From: Neisseria sicca 4320
GTDB taxonomy: Bacteria; Pseudomonadota; Gammaproteobacteria; Burkholderiales; Neisseriaceae
DNA length: 24,638 nucleotides
Direction of reading: 5' to 3'
Assembly (NCBI RefSeq): GCF_000193735.1
Contig: NZ_AEPF01000023.1
Coordinates: forward strand, 1 to 24,638
The translations under genes were made by a program, and so were the position numbers. Positions 1-7,424 of this stretch are shown here, piece after piece. The notes under the pieces are model-generated. The model worked only from the letters and a program-made list of their open reading frames with translations, was not told the origin of the DNA and ran no database searches. The number at the start of each line of letters is the position of its first letter. Positions within the stretch are counted from its first letter, which is position 1.

Positions 1-57
1 AGCCGCATACCGGCCTTTTTGCGTTATGGAGAGTTGCACTTCAAATGCGAATCCGCC

Positions 58-95
58 GTCGTCTGAAAACATTAATTATATGGTTTTCAGACGAC
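58..95 (-). terminator. DUS inverted-pair hairpin downstream of pta
   Basis: A 13-bp perfect inverted repeat (GTCGTCTGAAAAC at 58-70, GTTTTCAGACGAC at 83-95) encloses a 12-nt AT-rich loop, 28 nt past the pta stop. The right arm extends to a full 12-base DUS (AGGTCGTCTGAA on the minus strand, 86-97). The U-tract is poor, so termination strength is uncertain. Nothing else recognisable lies in bases 1-57. Confidence 0.55.
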
Positions 96-122
96 CTTTG
101 TTTACTTCAAAGACTCAAGCAA

Positions 123-1625
123 TCAGCCGGCCATTTGTTTTGCCTGAACCGCTGTCAGGGCGATGGTGAAGACGATGTCTTCTACCAATGCGCCGCGGGA
201 GAGGTCGTTGACCGGTTTGCGCAAACCTTGCAACAACGGACCGACGCTCAGGACGTTGGCGCTGCGTTGTACGGCTTTGTAAGTACAGTTGCCGGTGTTG
301 AGGTTCGGGAAAATCAGGACGCTTGCCTGACCGGCGACAGTGCTTTCAGGGGCTTTGCTTTTGCCGACTGAAGGCACGGTAGCCGCATCGTATTGCAGCG
401 GGCCGTCGATTTCCAAGTCTGGGCGTTTTTCTTTCGCCAGTTTGGTGGCTTCAATCACGGCATCGACATCAGGACCGCTGCCTGAGTTGATAGTGGAGTA
501 AGAAATCATGGCAACTTTTGGCGGAATACCGAAGGCTTTGGCGGTATCGGCGGATTGGATGGCGATATCGGCAAGCTGTTCGGGCGTCGGGTTCGGGTTA
601 ACCGCGCAGTCGCCGAATACGAGAACTTGGTTAGGCAGCAGCATGAAGAATACGCTGGATACGAGGCTGGCGCCCGGTGCGGTTTTAATCAGTTGCAAGG
701 CTGGACGGATGGTGTTGGCAGTCGTATGAATGGCACCGGATACCAAGCCGTCCACGTCGTTTTGCGCCATCATCATGGTGCCGAGGACGACAGTGTCTTG
801 CAGTTGTTTGCGGGCGTCTTCAGGGGTCAGACCTTTGGATTTGCGCAATTCGCACATCGGCTCGACGTATTGTTCGATCAGTGTAGCAGGATCGACGATT
901 TCCAAAGAGTCAGGCAGGTTGATGCCGCGTTCTTTGGCAACGGCTTCCACTTCTTCGCGTTTGGCAAGCAAGACGCAGCGGGCAATCCCTTTTTCATGGC
1001 AGATGGCGGCTGCGGCGACGGTACGCGGTTCTGCACCTTCAGGCAGGACGATGCGCATATCGGCTTTGCGGGCAAAATCAATCAGGTTGTAACGGAATTG
1101 GGCAGGAGAAAGGCGGGAGGCTTCGCGTTTTGCCAAAGCAGATACGTCTTTGAGCGTGCTGCTTGAGCCGTAGAACGTCAGTCCGGTCAGACGGGCAACT
1201 TCTTCGCCTACGGATGCTGCAGCGCCTTCAATAATGAAGCCTTCCAAAAGACCCGGTGCGTTAGTGTAAAGCTGTTTGGCAAGGTTGATTCGGTGTGCCA
1301 CTTCGGCTGCATCGGCATTGTCAGATTGCAATGCCAAGACTACGCCCGCGTCCAAAGACAGTGCCAGCTCGACGTTTTTGCCGGACAGGAAGAGTTTGTC
1401 CGCATCGGGAGCGATACCTTCGATAACGAGATTGTCGGTATTGAGTGCGACGGCTTTGCCGACCACAGCGTCAAACCAGTCGTCGCTTTTGCCTTGCGCC
1501 AACAGGGTTTCGGCGGATGCGTCGAGTGGTTGGAAAATTTGCGCGCCCAAAGCTTGGGCAAAGGCTTTGCTTGCTGCTGCCACGTCCAAACCGGCGGATA
1601 CCGGAGCGACCAATAATTTAGCCAT
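123..1625 (-). CDS. pta: Phosphate acetyltransferase, compact form
   Basis: Pta interconverts acetyl-CoA and acetyl phosphate in the cytoplasm, as part of acetate overflow metabolism with AckA. The 500-residue protein has the complete C-terminal PTA domain from about residue 185 (IVLPEGAEPRTV, DGLVSGAIHTTANTIRP, SSVFFMLLP, DGPLQYDAA, FPNLNTGN, KPVNDLSRG), which closely matches my memory of E. coli Pta. The E. coli enzyme is about 714 residues. Here the N-terminal P-loop-like domain is degenerate (the first strand reads LLVAPVSAGLD with no GK[ST]), and the following DRTGG domain seems mostly missing: the chain runs from LTGLTFYGSSS almost straight into RLSPAQFRYNL. The start is supported by AAAGGA upstream of ATG. 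ackA is not adjacent. Identity is certain; the domain-loss reading comes from remembered homologs. Confidence 0.96.
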   Translation of the reverse strand: MAKLLVAPVSAGLDVAAASKAFAQALGAQIFQPLDASAETLLAQGKSDDWFDAVVGKAVALNTDNLVIEGIAPDADKLFLSGKNVELALSLDAGVVLALQSDNADAAEVAHRINLAKQLYTNAPGLLEGFIIEGAAASVGEEVARLTGLTFYGSSSTLKDVSALAKREASRLSPAQFRYNLIDFARKADMRIVLPEGAEPRTVAAAAICHEKGIARCVLLAKREEVEAVAKERGINLPDSLEIVDPATLIEQYVEPMCELRKSKGLTPEDARKQLQDTVVLGTMMMAQNDVDGLVSGAIHTTANTIRPALQLIKTAPGASLVSSVFFMLLPNQVLVFGDCAVNPNPTPEQLADIAIQSADTAKAFGIPPKVAMISYSTINSGSGPDVDAVIEATKLAKEKRPDLEIDGPLQYDAATVPSVGKSKAPESTVAGQASVLIFPNLNTGNCTYKAVQRSANVLSVGPLLQGLRKPVNDLSRGALVEDIVFTIALTAVQAKQMAG

Positions 1626-1709
1626 GATATGTGTCCTTTCTGTGTGGAGGTTGTCCGTCTAGGAAGTTGTCCGTCGCCGCCGTGATGCGGACGTAACGGC
1701 AATGGCTTA

Positions 1710-1739
1710 ATACTAACAAACAAATTGCGTTTCCAACAA
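1710..1739 (-). promoter_or_regulatory. Candidate sigma-70 promoter of pta
   Basis: On the minus strand, TTGTTG (1734-1739) and TAGTAT (1710-1715) are separated by 18 bp. This would start transcription near 1703 and give a leader of about 78 nt before pta. Both boxes deviate from consensus, so this is only a plausible assignment. Confidence 0.35.
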
Positions 1740-1812
1740 GGTTAAATGTTAATGGATTGAGCGAAAATGCAATGGATTTTTAAGGGACTGATACTGTCTG
1801 TGCGAAATACAG

Positions 1813-1861
1813 AAAAGGTCGTCTGAAAAAACCTTTAATGGGGTTTTCAGACGACCTTTTT
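1813..1861 (-). terminator. DUS-pair terminator downstream of mtr
   Basis: Two convergent full-length DUS (AGGTCGTCTGAA beginning 1816 and its complement ending 1857), with flanking A and T runs, form a stem of about 17 bp around a 14-nt loop. It lies just after the mtr stop on the minus strand, and the A-run at 1813-1816 supplies U residues in that direction. It separates mtr from pta. Confidence 0.75.
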
Positions 1862-1885
1862 TGATCAGTTCGGGCGGTTTGGTTG

Positions 1886-3127
1886 TCAGCCTTTGAACAC
1901 GGGGACGAGTTCTAGTTGGCTTAATACCTGTGCGGCGATGTTGATGACGCCGAAGAGGAAAACCCAAACCATCAGTCCGAATCCGCCGTAAACCTTGTAG
2001 TTTTTGCCTGTGCCGAATTTTTGGCGCGAACGGTAGAGCAGCATGGCGGGGATGATGCCGGTCCAAATAGTTGCTGCCAGACCGACGTAGCCGATGGCGG
2101 TAACGAAGCCTGTTGGATACAACAGACAGAAAATCAGGGGCGGCAGGAAGGTGAGGGCGGCGGTTTTGGTGCGGCCGGACACGCTGTCGTTCCATTTGAA
2201 GATGTCGGCGATGTAGTCAAAGAGGCCGAGCGTTACGCCGAGGAAGGAAGTGGCAATCGCCATGTAGGAGAAGAGGGTCAACACTTTGTCCATGCTGCCG
2301 GTTTGGGCGAACTTGGACAGGGCTTCGATGAGGACGGAGACTTGTCCTTCGGCGGCAATCACGGGGGCGAACTCGCTGCGCGGCAAGTTGCCTTGGATGG
2401 CGATTTGCCACAGGACGTAAATCACGAGTGCAATCAGTGTACCCGCCCAGATGGATTTCGCCACTTTGCGCGCATCGCCTTTAAAGTATTTGAGCAGGCT
2501 GGAGACGTTGCCGTGGAAGCCGAAGGAGGCGAGGCAGACGGGCAGGGCGGTGGCGGCGTAAATCCAGTAGCTGGTGCCTGCGGGTGCTTGGGTGTCGAAA
2601 AGGACGGGCAGTTTGGCATCGGCAATCAGTCCGCCGGTTGCCCAAATGAAGGTCAGCACCATGCCGCCGATGAGGACGCTGGTGAAGCGGTCGACCAGTC
2701 GTGCCGACGCCCACACGCAAAAGGCGAGGATGCCGAAGAAGACGAGTTGTCCGACGGTGAGCGAAACGTCGCTCCCCACCGCGCTGCCTAGGCCTTTGGC
2801 GGTCAAGTCGCCTCCGACGAAGATATAGGCATAGGTGAGCAGGTATAAAACGAAGGCGACGGCAATGCCGTTGATGGCGTTCCAAATCGGTCCGAGCAGG
2901 TCTTTGACCATGGTGTCGAAGCTCGCGCCGTGCGGATAGTGGGTGTTGACTTCAAGGATCATCAGACCGCTGGAGAGCATGGAAAACCAAGTGTAAAGCA
3001 ACACAATCAGCGAGCCGGTGAACCAGACGCCGGAAGTGGCGGTCGGGTTGGCGAGCATACCTGCGCCGATAACCGTACCGGCGATAATCATGGCGCCGCC
3101 GAAAAGCGACGGGGTTTTGACGGACAT
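1886..3127 (-). CDS. mtr: Tryptophan/aromatic amino acid permease, HAAAP family (Mtr-like)
   Basis: This inner-membrane proton-coupled transporter belongs to the hydroxy/aromatic amino acid permease family with E. coli Mtr, TyrP and TnaB. From my start it is 413 residues, the family length, with about 11 hydrophobic segments. Signatures include the TM1 glycine motif GTVIGAGML, SSGLMILE, the run SFDTMVKDLLG then VLYLLTYAYI, CLASFGFHGNVSSLLKY, and SFLGVTLGLFDYIAD. These resemble E. coli Mtr more than TyrP, but substrate preference is inference. The reading frame opens ten codons earlier (3157), but ATG at 3127 is preceded by GAGGAG at good spacing and begins MSVKTPSLFGG like the family, so I chose it. 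The gene is monocistronic with its own DUS terminator. Confidence 0.9.
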   Translation of the reverse strand: MSVKTPSLFGGAMIIAGTVIGAGMLANPTATSGVWFTGSLIVLLYTWFSMLSSGLMILEVNTHYPHGASFDTMVKDLLGPIWNAINGIAVAFVLYLLTYAYIFVGGDLTAKGLGSAVGSDVSLTVGQLVFFGILAFCVWASARLVDRFTSVLIGGMVLTFIWATGGLIADAKLPVLFDTQAPAGTSYWIYAATALPVCLASFGFHGNVSSLLKYFKGDARKVAKSIWAGTLIALVIYVLWQIAIQGNLPRSEFAPVIAAEGQVSVLIEALSKFAQTGSMDKVLTLFSYMAIATSFLGVTLGLFDYIADIFKWNDSVSGRTKTAALTFLPPLIFCLLYPTGFVTAIGYVGLAATIWTGIIPAMLLYRSRQKFGTGKNYKVYGGFGLMVWVFLFGVINIAAQVLSQLELVPVFKG

Positions 3128-3508
3128 GAAATTCTCCTCGGAAAAACAGTCCGCCATTATGCCGTAAAGTGTAGGGATTGGTAAGGAGGTCGTCTGAAAA
3201 TTACGGAGAATGGCAGACAGTAGGGAACTTTTTGGGTGGGGCAGCGGTGTGTGGATGAGAACAATTTAATTTTTTGAAAGATAGGGAGAAACTGCGGTTT
3301 CTACTTTTTTTGCCTGATTGGGTTTAAAAAAGGTTTTCAGACGACCTTTTGCTTGAAAATGCTGAATTTAAATATTTATACAGCATTTTATGGCTAATTT
3401 TTTTTTCCAATTTTGCCTTCCTAGAATGCGCAACCCTTACAGAGGCCGTATCCGAAACAGGGTGTGATAACAAAAAACATACGACACATCAAGCAGAAAG
3501 GAAGCCGC
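3128..3508. other. Intergenic region between mtr and the carbonic anhydrase gene
   Basis: This 381-bp region holds no credible gene. It contains two single DUS in opposite orientation and far apart (3187-3198 plus, 3336-3347 minus) and an AT-rich stretch with a run of nine T at 3398-3406. It must hold the divergent promoters of mtr and the carbonic anhydrase gene, but I see no convincing -35/-10 pair. The T9 tract could vary in length by slippage; that is speculation. Confidence 0.6.
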
Positions 3509-3695
3509 ATGAGCCAATCATACGAAGTCATTTTTGAAAACAACCGCAAATGGCAGGAAACGAAGAGGCAACAATGCTCCGATTATTTTAAAGACCTCGC
3601 CGACGGGCAAAACCCCGAATACCTCTACATCGGCTGCTCCGACAGCCGTGTCGCAGCGGAGGAGTTGATGGGATTTGAACCGGGCGACGTGTTTG

Positions 3696-3802
3696 TATAG
3701 TGGATTAACTTTAAACCAGTACGGTGTTGCCTCGCCTTGCCGTACTATCTGTACTGTCTGCGGCTTCGTCGCCTTGTCCTGATTTAAATTTAATCCACTA
3801 TA
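3696..3802. mobile_element. Correia repeat enclosed element (CREE), internally deleted form
   Basis: The element is bounded by perfect terminal inverted repeats TATAGTGGATTAA and TTAATCCACTATA, with the TA target dinucleotide duplicated at both ends. The interior has the typical CREE segments (CCAGTACGG, GTTGCCTCGCC, CTGTCTGCGGCTTCG, CCTTGTCCTGATTT). Compared with the second copy at 18075-18231 it lacks about 50 bp of core, the segment known to hold the IHF site in full-length elements. It is a non-autonomous MITE-like element with no coding capacity. It sits in opposite orientation to the second copy. Confidence 0.95.
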
Positions 3803-3804
3803 CA
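3774..3804 (+). promoter_or_regulatory. Possible CREE-end promoter reading into the carbonic anhydrase 3' part and SulP
   Basis: CREE right ends are known in Neisseria to supply promoters. Here TTGTCC (3774-3779) and TATACA (3799-3804, half formed by host DNA) are 19 bp apart, longer than ideal. If active it would transcribe the remaining carbonic anhydrase fragment and possibly SulP. Confidence 0.3.
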
Positions 3805-4287
3805 CCGCAACGTTGCCAACCTTGTTCACGGTTTGGACATGAATGCCGCTTCCGCCATCGAATACGCCGTCTCGCATCTGAAAGTCAAACACATCATCAT
3901 CTACGGCCACTACAACTGCGGCGGCATCAAAGCGGCGATGCTGCCCGAAGATTTGGGCGCGATGAATCCGTGGCTGCGCAACATCCGCGACGTGTACCGC
4001 CTGCATCGGGAAGAACTTGACGCAATCGAAGACGAGCACCTGCGCCTGGTCGAATTGAACGTGCAGGAACAGTGCCTCAACGTCATCAAAATGGCGTGCG
4101 TGCAGGAAAGATACCTGCTCGATGGCTACCCGATTGTGCACGGCTGGGTCTTCGACCTGCGTACCGGCGGCCTCATCGATTTGAACATCGACTTCAAAAA
4201 CATTCTCGCCGACATTCAGAAAATCTACGACCTCACCGATTCCGAAAGGGTGGTCAACGCGCGCAAGAAAGTGGGTTGATGGCTCGG

Positions 4288-4338
4288 AGGTCGTCTGAAA
4301 AGCAGTTTGGACAAGAGTCCTGATTTTTCAGACGACCT
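4288..4338 (+). terminator. DUS-pair hairpin between carbonic anhydrase and SulP genes
   Basis: Inverted full DUS copies at 4288-4299 and 4327-4338 enclose 27 nt. The hairpin starts 9 nt after the carbonic anhydrase stop and ends 59 nt before SulP. It has no U-tract, so it may attenuate rather than fully separate the two genes. Confidence 0.5.
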
Positions 4339-4397
4339 TAATTTATCCCAATCCTATCAAATACAAAAACATACACACATCAGGAGTACCCCTCACT

Positions 4398-5720
4398 ATG
4401 AAATCCCATCAGAAAAAACAACCTTTGGGCAGCCTGTTCAAGTCCAATTTCGCTTTCGGACTGGTCGTCTTCCTCGTCGCCCTGCCGTTGTGCCTCGGCA
4501 TCGCGCTTGCTTCCGGCGCGCCGCCGTTGTCCGGCGTGTTGGCGGGTATCGTCGGCGGCATCGTCACCGGTTCGCTAAGCACTTCGCATATCAGCGTTTC
4601 CGGCCCTGCCGCAGGCTTGGCAGCGATTATCCTTGCCGCGATTACCGAACTCGGTTCGTTCGAGTTGTTTCTGTGTGCGGGCTTAATCGCCGGTGCAATC
4701 CAGCTTTTGCTCGGCTTTATCCGCGCCGGCAGCCTTGCCGACCCCGCCGCTCTGTTTGCCGACATCCACACAGGCTCCCTTTTGCTAGCGGGCGTGTCGA
4801 TGGCCATCCTAATCGTATGGGACAAAATCCCCGCGTTGAAAAACATCAAAGCCTTGCCCGCCGCGCTGGTTGCCGTGGGTGCGGGGATACTGATGAACCA
4901 ATGGTTTGTCGCCAGCGGCAGTAGCCTTGCCATTTCCGCCGGACAACTCGTCCAACTGCCTATCCCCGACACATGGCGCGAAGCCGCAGGTACGCTCACG
5001 CTGCCCAATTTCTCAGGTTTCGGCAACAGCTACGCCGCCGACCGCCTCGACACCCGCCGCCGCATCACCTCCGTCGTCGTGCGCTCGTCCGCCAACGCCA
5101 ATGCAGGCGCGACGCACAAACTCTCTGCCTTTATTCATGGCGTTTTGTTGCTGGTGTACGTTTTGGCGATTCCCTTTATCCTCAACATGATACCCCTGTC
5201 CACCCTCGCCGCCGTCTTGCTGCTGGTGGGCTACAAACTGGCAAAACCCGCCACCCTCCTGCATTTCTGGCATAAAGGGCTGTACCAGTTCATCCCCTTC
5301 GCCGCCACCCTAGTCGCTGTTGTCGCGCTCGACCTGCTCAAAGGCGTCGGCATCGGGCTCGCCATCAGCATCATCTTCATCCTTCAGGGCAATATGAAAC
5401 GCGCCTACTACCTCAGCCGCGAAGAACTCGCCGAAGCCGACGAAATCAGCTTGGAACTGGCGGAAGAAGTCTCGTTCCTGAACAAAGCCGCCATCAAGAA
5501 AACCCTGAAAAACATCCGTCCGGGTTCCAAAGTAACCATCAACGCCGAACGCTCGTCCTACATCGCCGGCGACGTATTGGAACTGATTGAAGACTTCGCC
5601 AACGTCTTCGCCAAGGAAAACGACATAGACGTCGTGCTCAAAGGCTTCAAATCCGACTACGACCACGAAGGCCGCGACCACCACAGCCATGTGCGGGTGG
5701 GACACAGCGCGAGTATTTAG
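4398..5720 (+). CDS. SulP-family anion (probably bicarbonate) transporter, internally shortened
   Basis: SulP/SLC26 transporters carry bicarbonate, sulfate or dicarboxylates across the inner membrane; the neighbouring carbonic anhydrase gene suggests bicarbonate. The TM1-3 region is intact (VVFLVALPLCLGIALASG, VSGPAAGLAA), as are the TM10 motif TSVVVRSSANANAGATHK and a C-terminal STAS-like domain (about 355-425). At 440 residues it is short against about 530-560. Three expected stretches are missing from the continuous frame: the GYYFPSSVIKG segment after GFIRAGS, the SIETLLCIEA helix (the chain goes from FSGFGNS straight to YAADRLD), and the TNRELKAQG...GLPI stretch (RRRIT joins SVVVRSS directly). 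The last junction carries ATCACC, likely present at both ends in intact genes, suggesting deletion between short repeats. Frame is preserved throughout but whole helices are gone, so function is doubtful. The ribosome site is AGGAG, 11 nt before ATG. Confidence 0.75.
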   Translation: MKSHQKKQPLGSLFKSNFAFGLVVFLVALPLCLGIALASGAPPLSGVLAGIVGGIVTGSLSTSHISVSGPAAGLAAIILAAITELGSFELFLCAGLIAGAIQLLLGFIRAGSLADPAALFADIHTGSLLLAGVSMAILIVWDKIPALKNIKALPAALVAVGAGILMNQWFVASGSSLAISAGQLVQLPIPDTWREAAGTLTLPNFSGFGNSYAADRLDTRRRITSVVVRSSANANAGATHKLSAFIHGVLLLVYVLAIPFILNMIPLSTLAAVLLLVGYKLAKPATLLHFWHKGLYQFIPFAATLVAVVALDLLKGVGIGLAISIIFILQGNMKRAYYLSREELAEADEISLELAEEVSFLNKAAIKKTLKNIRPGSKVTINAERSSYIAGDVLELIEDFANVFAKENDIDVVLKGFKSDYDHEGRDHHSHVRVGHSASI

Positions 5721-5751
5721 GAGTCAGGTTGGAGACTGTGGGAGAAGAAAG

Positions 5752-6257
5752 AGGTCGTCTGAAAAACCTGTTTCAAGCTTTTCAGACGACCTTTTTAGCA
5801 GATGCAAATAGAAAATACCGGCTTCGTCATTCCCGCGCAGGCGGGAATCCAGGTTTTGGAGGTTATGGAAATCTTTAAAAATTGCAGCGGTCTTTCAGAG
5901 TCTGGATTCTCGCCTGCGCAGGAATGACGGCGGCTTATGAATCGGCTGTTTCGTCCGACAGAAAAGAAACATAATGAAATATTTAAAAAACAGCAGGATT
6001 CGCGGGCAAAGCCCACGCTACACCGTCGGGCGATGCCTAAAGTCGGAGAAAACCCATAGTGGAATTTTTTGTGTTGGTTTGAGGGATAACAATCGTAGCG
6101 TGGGCTTTGCCCACGAGAATCCGCTCCTCTCCCGTCCGGCGGGAGAGGGTTGGGGAGAAGGTCGCTCTTGCCCCTTATGCCGTATATCCGCAAACCACCC
6201 CCGTCCTAACCTTCCCCCGCTAGACGGGAGAAGAGATAAGGTTGCTGTAGCTGTAAA
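5752..6257. repeat. Composite tandem repeat, unit 1
   Basis: First copy of a ~508-bp tandem duplication. It begins with a DUS inverted pair (5752-5763 and 5781-5792) that also serves as terminator for the SulP gene. Then follow a NIME (5829-5925) and a conserved spacer with CCGACAGAAAAGAAACATAA. A long inverted repeat comes next (GGATTCGCGGGCAAAGCC... at 5996-6021 against ...GGGCTTTGCCCACGAGAATCC at 6095-6122). The unit closes with a CTCTCCCG/CGGGAGAG hairpin and a second hairpin-like CCCCCGCTAGACGGG. Reading frames here are by-products of the repeats; no credible gene. Confidence 0.9.
5829..5925. repeat. NIME: dRS3 pair flanking an RS segment, copy 1
   Basis: The left dRS3 is exact (ATTCCC-N8-GGGAAT, 5829-5848). 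The right one (5906-5925) is degenerate, reading ATTCTC and AGGAAT. Between them is a 57-bp RS segment. This matches the neisserial intergenic mosaic element design. Confidence 0.9.
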
Positions 6258-6767
6258 AGGTCGTCTGAAAAACCTATTTCGAGTTTTTTCAGACGACCTT
6301 TTTTGACAAATTCAAATAGAAAATACCTGCTTCGTCATTCCCGCGCAGGCGGGAATCCAGGTTTTGGAAGTTATGGAAATCTTTAAAAATTGCAGCGGCC
6401 TTTCAGAGTCTGGATTCCCGCCTGCGCGGGAATGACGGCGGCTGATGAATCGGCTGTTTTGTCCGACAGAAAAGAAACATAACGAAATATCCAAAAAAAA
6501 CAGCAGGATTCGCGGGTAAAGCCCACGCTACACTGTCGGGCAACGCCCAAACCTGGTGGAAAGCCCATAGCGGGAGTTGTTGTGTTGATTTGTGGGGTAA
6601 CTGTAACCTGGGCTTTGCCCACGAGAATTCGCTCCCTCTCCCGTCTGGCGGGAGAGAGTTGGGGAGAGGTGGCTCTTGCCCTTTATTCCGTATATCCTCC
6701 ACCCCGCCACACCATCCTAACTTGCCCCCGCCAGACGGGGAAGGGATCAGGTTGCTGTAACTGAAAA
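6258..6767. repeat. Composite tandem repeat, unit 2
   Basis: Second copy of the repeat, 510 bp against 506 bp in unit 1, with the same order of parts: DUS pair (6258-6269, 6288-6299), NIME, CCGACAGAAAAGAAACATAA spacer, GGGCAAAGCCCACG inverted repeat (6506-6531 against 6603-6630) and GGGAGAGAGTTGGGGAGAG. Point differences and small indels are scattered, so the duplication is not fresh. A third DUS hairpin (6768-6807) follows and marks the end of the array. Confidence 0.9.
6337..6433. repeat. NIME: dRS3 pair flanking an RS segment, copy 2
   Basis: Both dRS3 copies are exact here (6337-6356 and 6414-6433, ATTCCC-N8-GGGAAT), mutually inverted, enclosing an RS segment nearly identical to that of copy 1 and of the same length. 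Confidence 0.92.
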
Positions 6768-6807
6768 AGGTCGTTTGAAAACCTTATCTCAAGTTTTCAG
6801 ACGACCT
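6768..6807 (-). terminator. DUS-pair hairpin downstream of rfbC
   Basis: Inverted arms at 6768-6779 (AGGTCGTTTGAA, one base off the DUS) and 6796-6807 (exact DUS complement), with an A-run before the left arm giving U residues on the minus strand. It lies 30 nt after the rfbC stop and equals the opening part of the composite tandem repeat. Confidence 0.65.
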
Positions 6808-6837
6808 TACGTTTTTGACGGATTTGACGACGGTAAT

Positions 6838-7377
6838 TTAGAACGTAACTGCTTCAGCCAAAATTTTACCCGCCAAGTCTTTGGGCGACAGGTTGGGTTC
6901 GCCTTGCAGCGGCCATTCGATGCCGACTGTCGGGTCGTTCCAAATCAGTGAATGTTCGGCTTTCGGGTTGTAATAATCCGTGCATTTGTAAACGAATTCG
7001 GCTTCATCGCTCAAAACGTAAAAGCCGTGTGCAAAACCTTCGGGTACCCAAAGCTGGCGTTTGTTTTCCGCCGACAGGATTTCGCCCGCCCATTTGCCGA
7101 AAGTCGGCGAGTCTTTACGCATATCGACGGCAACGTCAAACACTTCGCCGACAACGACGCGGACGAGTTTGCCTTGCGTGTTTTTGGTTTGGTAATGCAG
7201 GCCGCGCAATACGCCTTTGTCTGATTTGGAATGGTTTTCCTGCACAAAGGTGCGGTCGCAGACGTTGGCCTTAAACCATTCGTCGCGGAAGGTTTCCATG
7301 AAGAAGCCGCGTGCGTCGCCGAAGACTTGGGGTTCTAAAAGTTTGACGTCGGGTAGGGTGGTATCGATGATTTTCAT
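6838..7377 (-). CDS. rfbC: dTDP-4-dehydrorhamnose 3,5-epimerase
   Basis: RfbC (RmlC) epimerises C3 and C5 of dTDP-4-keto-6-deoxyglucose in dTDP-L-rhamnose synthesis, acting as a cytoplasmic cupin dimer. The 179-residue length is typical. Landmarks are the N-terminal strand KIIDTTLPDVKLLEP, FGDARGFFMETFR, QENHSKSDKGVLRGLHYQ with the catalytic histidine, VFDVAVDMRKDSPTFGKW, WVPEGFAHGFYVLSD and YKCTDYYNPKAEHSLIWND. Its usual partners rfbA, rfbB and rfbD are not in the window; it lies 47 bp downstream of lysA in the same direction and may share its transcript. The ribosome site is weak (GAG about 10 nt upstream). Isolation from the rhamnose genes suggests partners elsewhere or a relic. Confidence 0.95.
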   Translation of the reverse strand: MKIIDTTLPDVKLLEPQVFGDARGFFMETFRDEWFKANVCDRTFVQENHSKSDKGVLRGLHYQTKNTQGKLVRVVVGEVFDVAVDMRKDSPTFGKWAGEILSAENKRQLWVPEGFAHGFYVLSDEAEFVYKCTDYYNPKAEHSLIWNDPTVGIEWPLQGEPNLSPKDLAGKILAEAVTF

Positions 7378-7424
7378 GAAGTATTCTCAAATATGGGACG
7401 GGTCGTCTGAAAACGGACGGGATG

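Larger units (their letters stand above)
3509..4279 (+). pseudogene. can: Beta-class carbonic anhydrase, interrupted by a Correia element
   Basis: Intact, this would be a cytoplasmic zinc enzyme interconverting CO2 and bicarbonate. The 5' part (3509-3697, 63 codons, start MSQSYEVIFEN preceded by AAGGAAG) carries the first active-site motif CSDSR. The 3' part (3803-4279) carries HYNCGG, the other zinc-ligand motif. Between them sits a CREE. Removing bases 3698-3802 restores ...GDVFV-HRNVANLVHG..., a perfect family sequence of 221 residues, the usual length (E. coli Can is about 220). The insertion is 105 bp, a multiple of three, but its first codon is TAG and it has two more in-frame TAA near its right end. 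The zinc ligands are therefore on separate reading frames and neither half can be active alone. An internal ATG at 3833 begins the 148-residue 3' frame but lacks a ribosome site. A SulP gene follows, as in bicarbonate-uptake loci. Confidence 0.92.

Noticed and set aside
45..371. Plus-strand 108-codon frame antisense to pta
   Set aside because: It overlaps the pta terminator and gene with shadow composition and no homology that I recognise.
3833..4279. 3' part of the carbonic anhydrase as an independent gene
   Set aside because: It lacks CSDSR and a ribosome site and is in frame with the 5' part once the CREE is removed; annotated as part of the pseudogene.
5795..6710. Several 60-132-codon reading frames with RRHSRAGGNPDSE and WIPACAGMT peptides
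   Set aside because: These peptides are translations of dRS3/NIME repeats; the frames occur in both tandem copies, change length with indels and have no ribosome site.
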